Assembly (NCBI GenBank): GCA_000432335.1 | Contig: HF995372.1 | Coordinates: 58,902 to 73,860 of the forward strand | Direction: 5' to 3' | DNA: 14,959 nt | DNA from: Firmicutes bacterium CAG:646 | Lineage (GTDB): Bacteria; Bacillota; Clostridia; Lachnospirales; Lachnospiraceae | Part shown: piece by piece, positions 14,926 to 14,959 of the stretch | How the letters are laid out: each line of letters opens with the position of its first letter | How positions within the stretch are numbered: position 1 is the stretch's first letter | Translations under genes and position numbers: made by a program | Notes under the pieces: model-generated | Told to the model about the DNA's origin: nothing | Seen by the model: only the letters and a program-made list of their open reading frames with translations | The model's database searches: none

Positions 14926-14950
14926 GACAGTAGTTAAATTGTTTTGACTA
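14918..14950 (-). promoter_or_regulatory. Candidate NadR/NiaR operator region (two adjacent dyads)
   Basis: The dyad ACTG-(6 nt)-CAGT at 14918-14931 matches its own reverse complement at 10 of 14 positions and covers the -35 box. A second dyad, TAGTTAAA/TTTGACTA, spans 14931-14950 with 14 of 20 matching positions. Assigning them to NadR is inference from position and from the operon containing nadR. I do not recall the consensus well enough to score the match. Confidence 0.45.
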
Positions 14951-14959
14951 AAGTGTAAC

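Noticed and set aside
14944..14949. Plus-strand TTGACT near the right edge as the -35 of a divergent gene
   Set aside because: The matching -10 box and any gene would lie beyond the window, so it cannot be supported.

Overview
The window looks like chromosomal housekeeping DNA from a low-GC Gram-positive anaerobe, most likely a Lachnospiraceae-type Clostridia. This inference rests on strong AGGAGG-type ribosome binding sites, canonical TTGACA/TATAAT promoters, tRNA genes without encoded CCA, a 60-residue Cys-rich protein of a kind I associate with Lachnospiraceae, and a nadABC operon carrying its own NiaR-type repressor gene. I see no insertion sequence, prophage gene, CRISPR array or defence system. 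The placement is by content only; I could not search a database.

Layout. At the left edge the first 22 nt of a minus-strand tRNA-Leu run off the window, with its promoter at 49-77. A minus-strand D-lactate dehydrogenase-like gene (126-1112) follows. Next is a plus-strand tRNA-Val(CAC)/tRNA-Gly(CCC) pair with a strong promoter and a terminator, then a 60-aa Cys-rich protein (1582-1764). A promoter at 1782-1810 drives a four-helix membrane protein of unknown function (1876-2511), which ends at a strong terminator. From 2618 to 11077 five plus-strand genes are packed with 4-nt overlaps or gaps of 3-14 nt: sbcD, sbcC, an AI-2E-family membrane protein, an M18 aminopeptidase and a HelD-type helicase. 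The right end is a minus-strand NAD biosynthesis operon, nadA-nadB-nadC-nadR (14845 down to 11265), with its promoter at 14897-14925.

How the genes work together. SbcC and SbcD form the hairpin- and end-processing nuclease. HelD frees stalled RNA polymerase, so the long operon groups two nucleic-acid maintenance functions with a peptidase and a transporter-like protein. NadB and NadA convert aspartate to quinolinate, and NadC converts quinolinate to nicotinate mononucleotide. NadR probably represses the operon when niacin is available. The two convergent blocks are separated by a roughly 100-nt, nearly perfectly palindromic structured element (11138-11238). It serves at least as the terminator of the helD operon and is the most unusual non-coding feature here.

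No clearly novel multi-gene system is visible. The points most worth checking are the palindromic element, the unusual sbcDC-helD gene grouping, the dyads upstream of nadA, and two uncharacterised small proteins.
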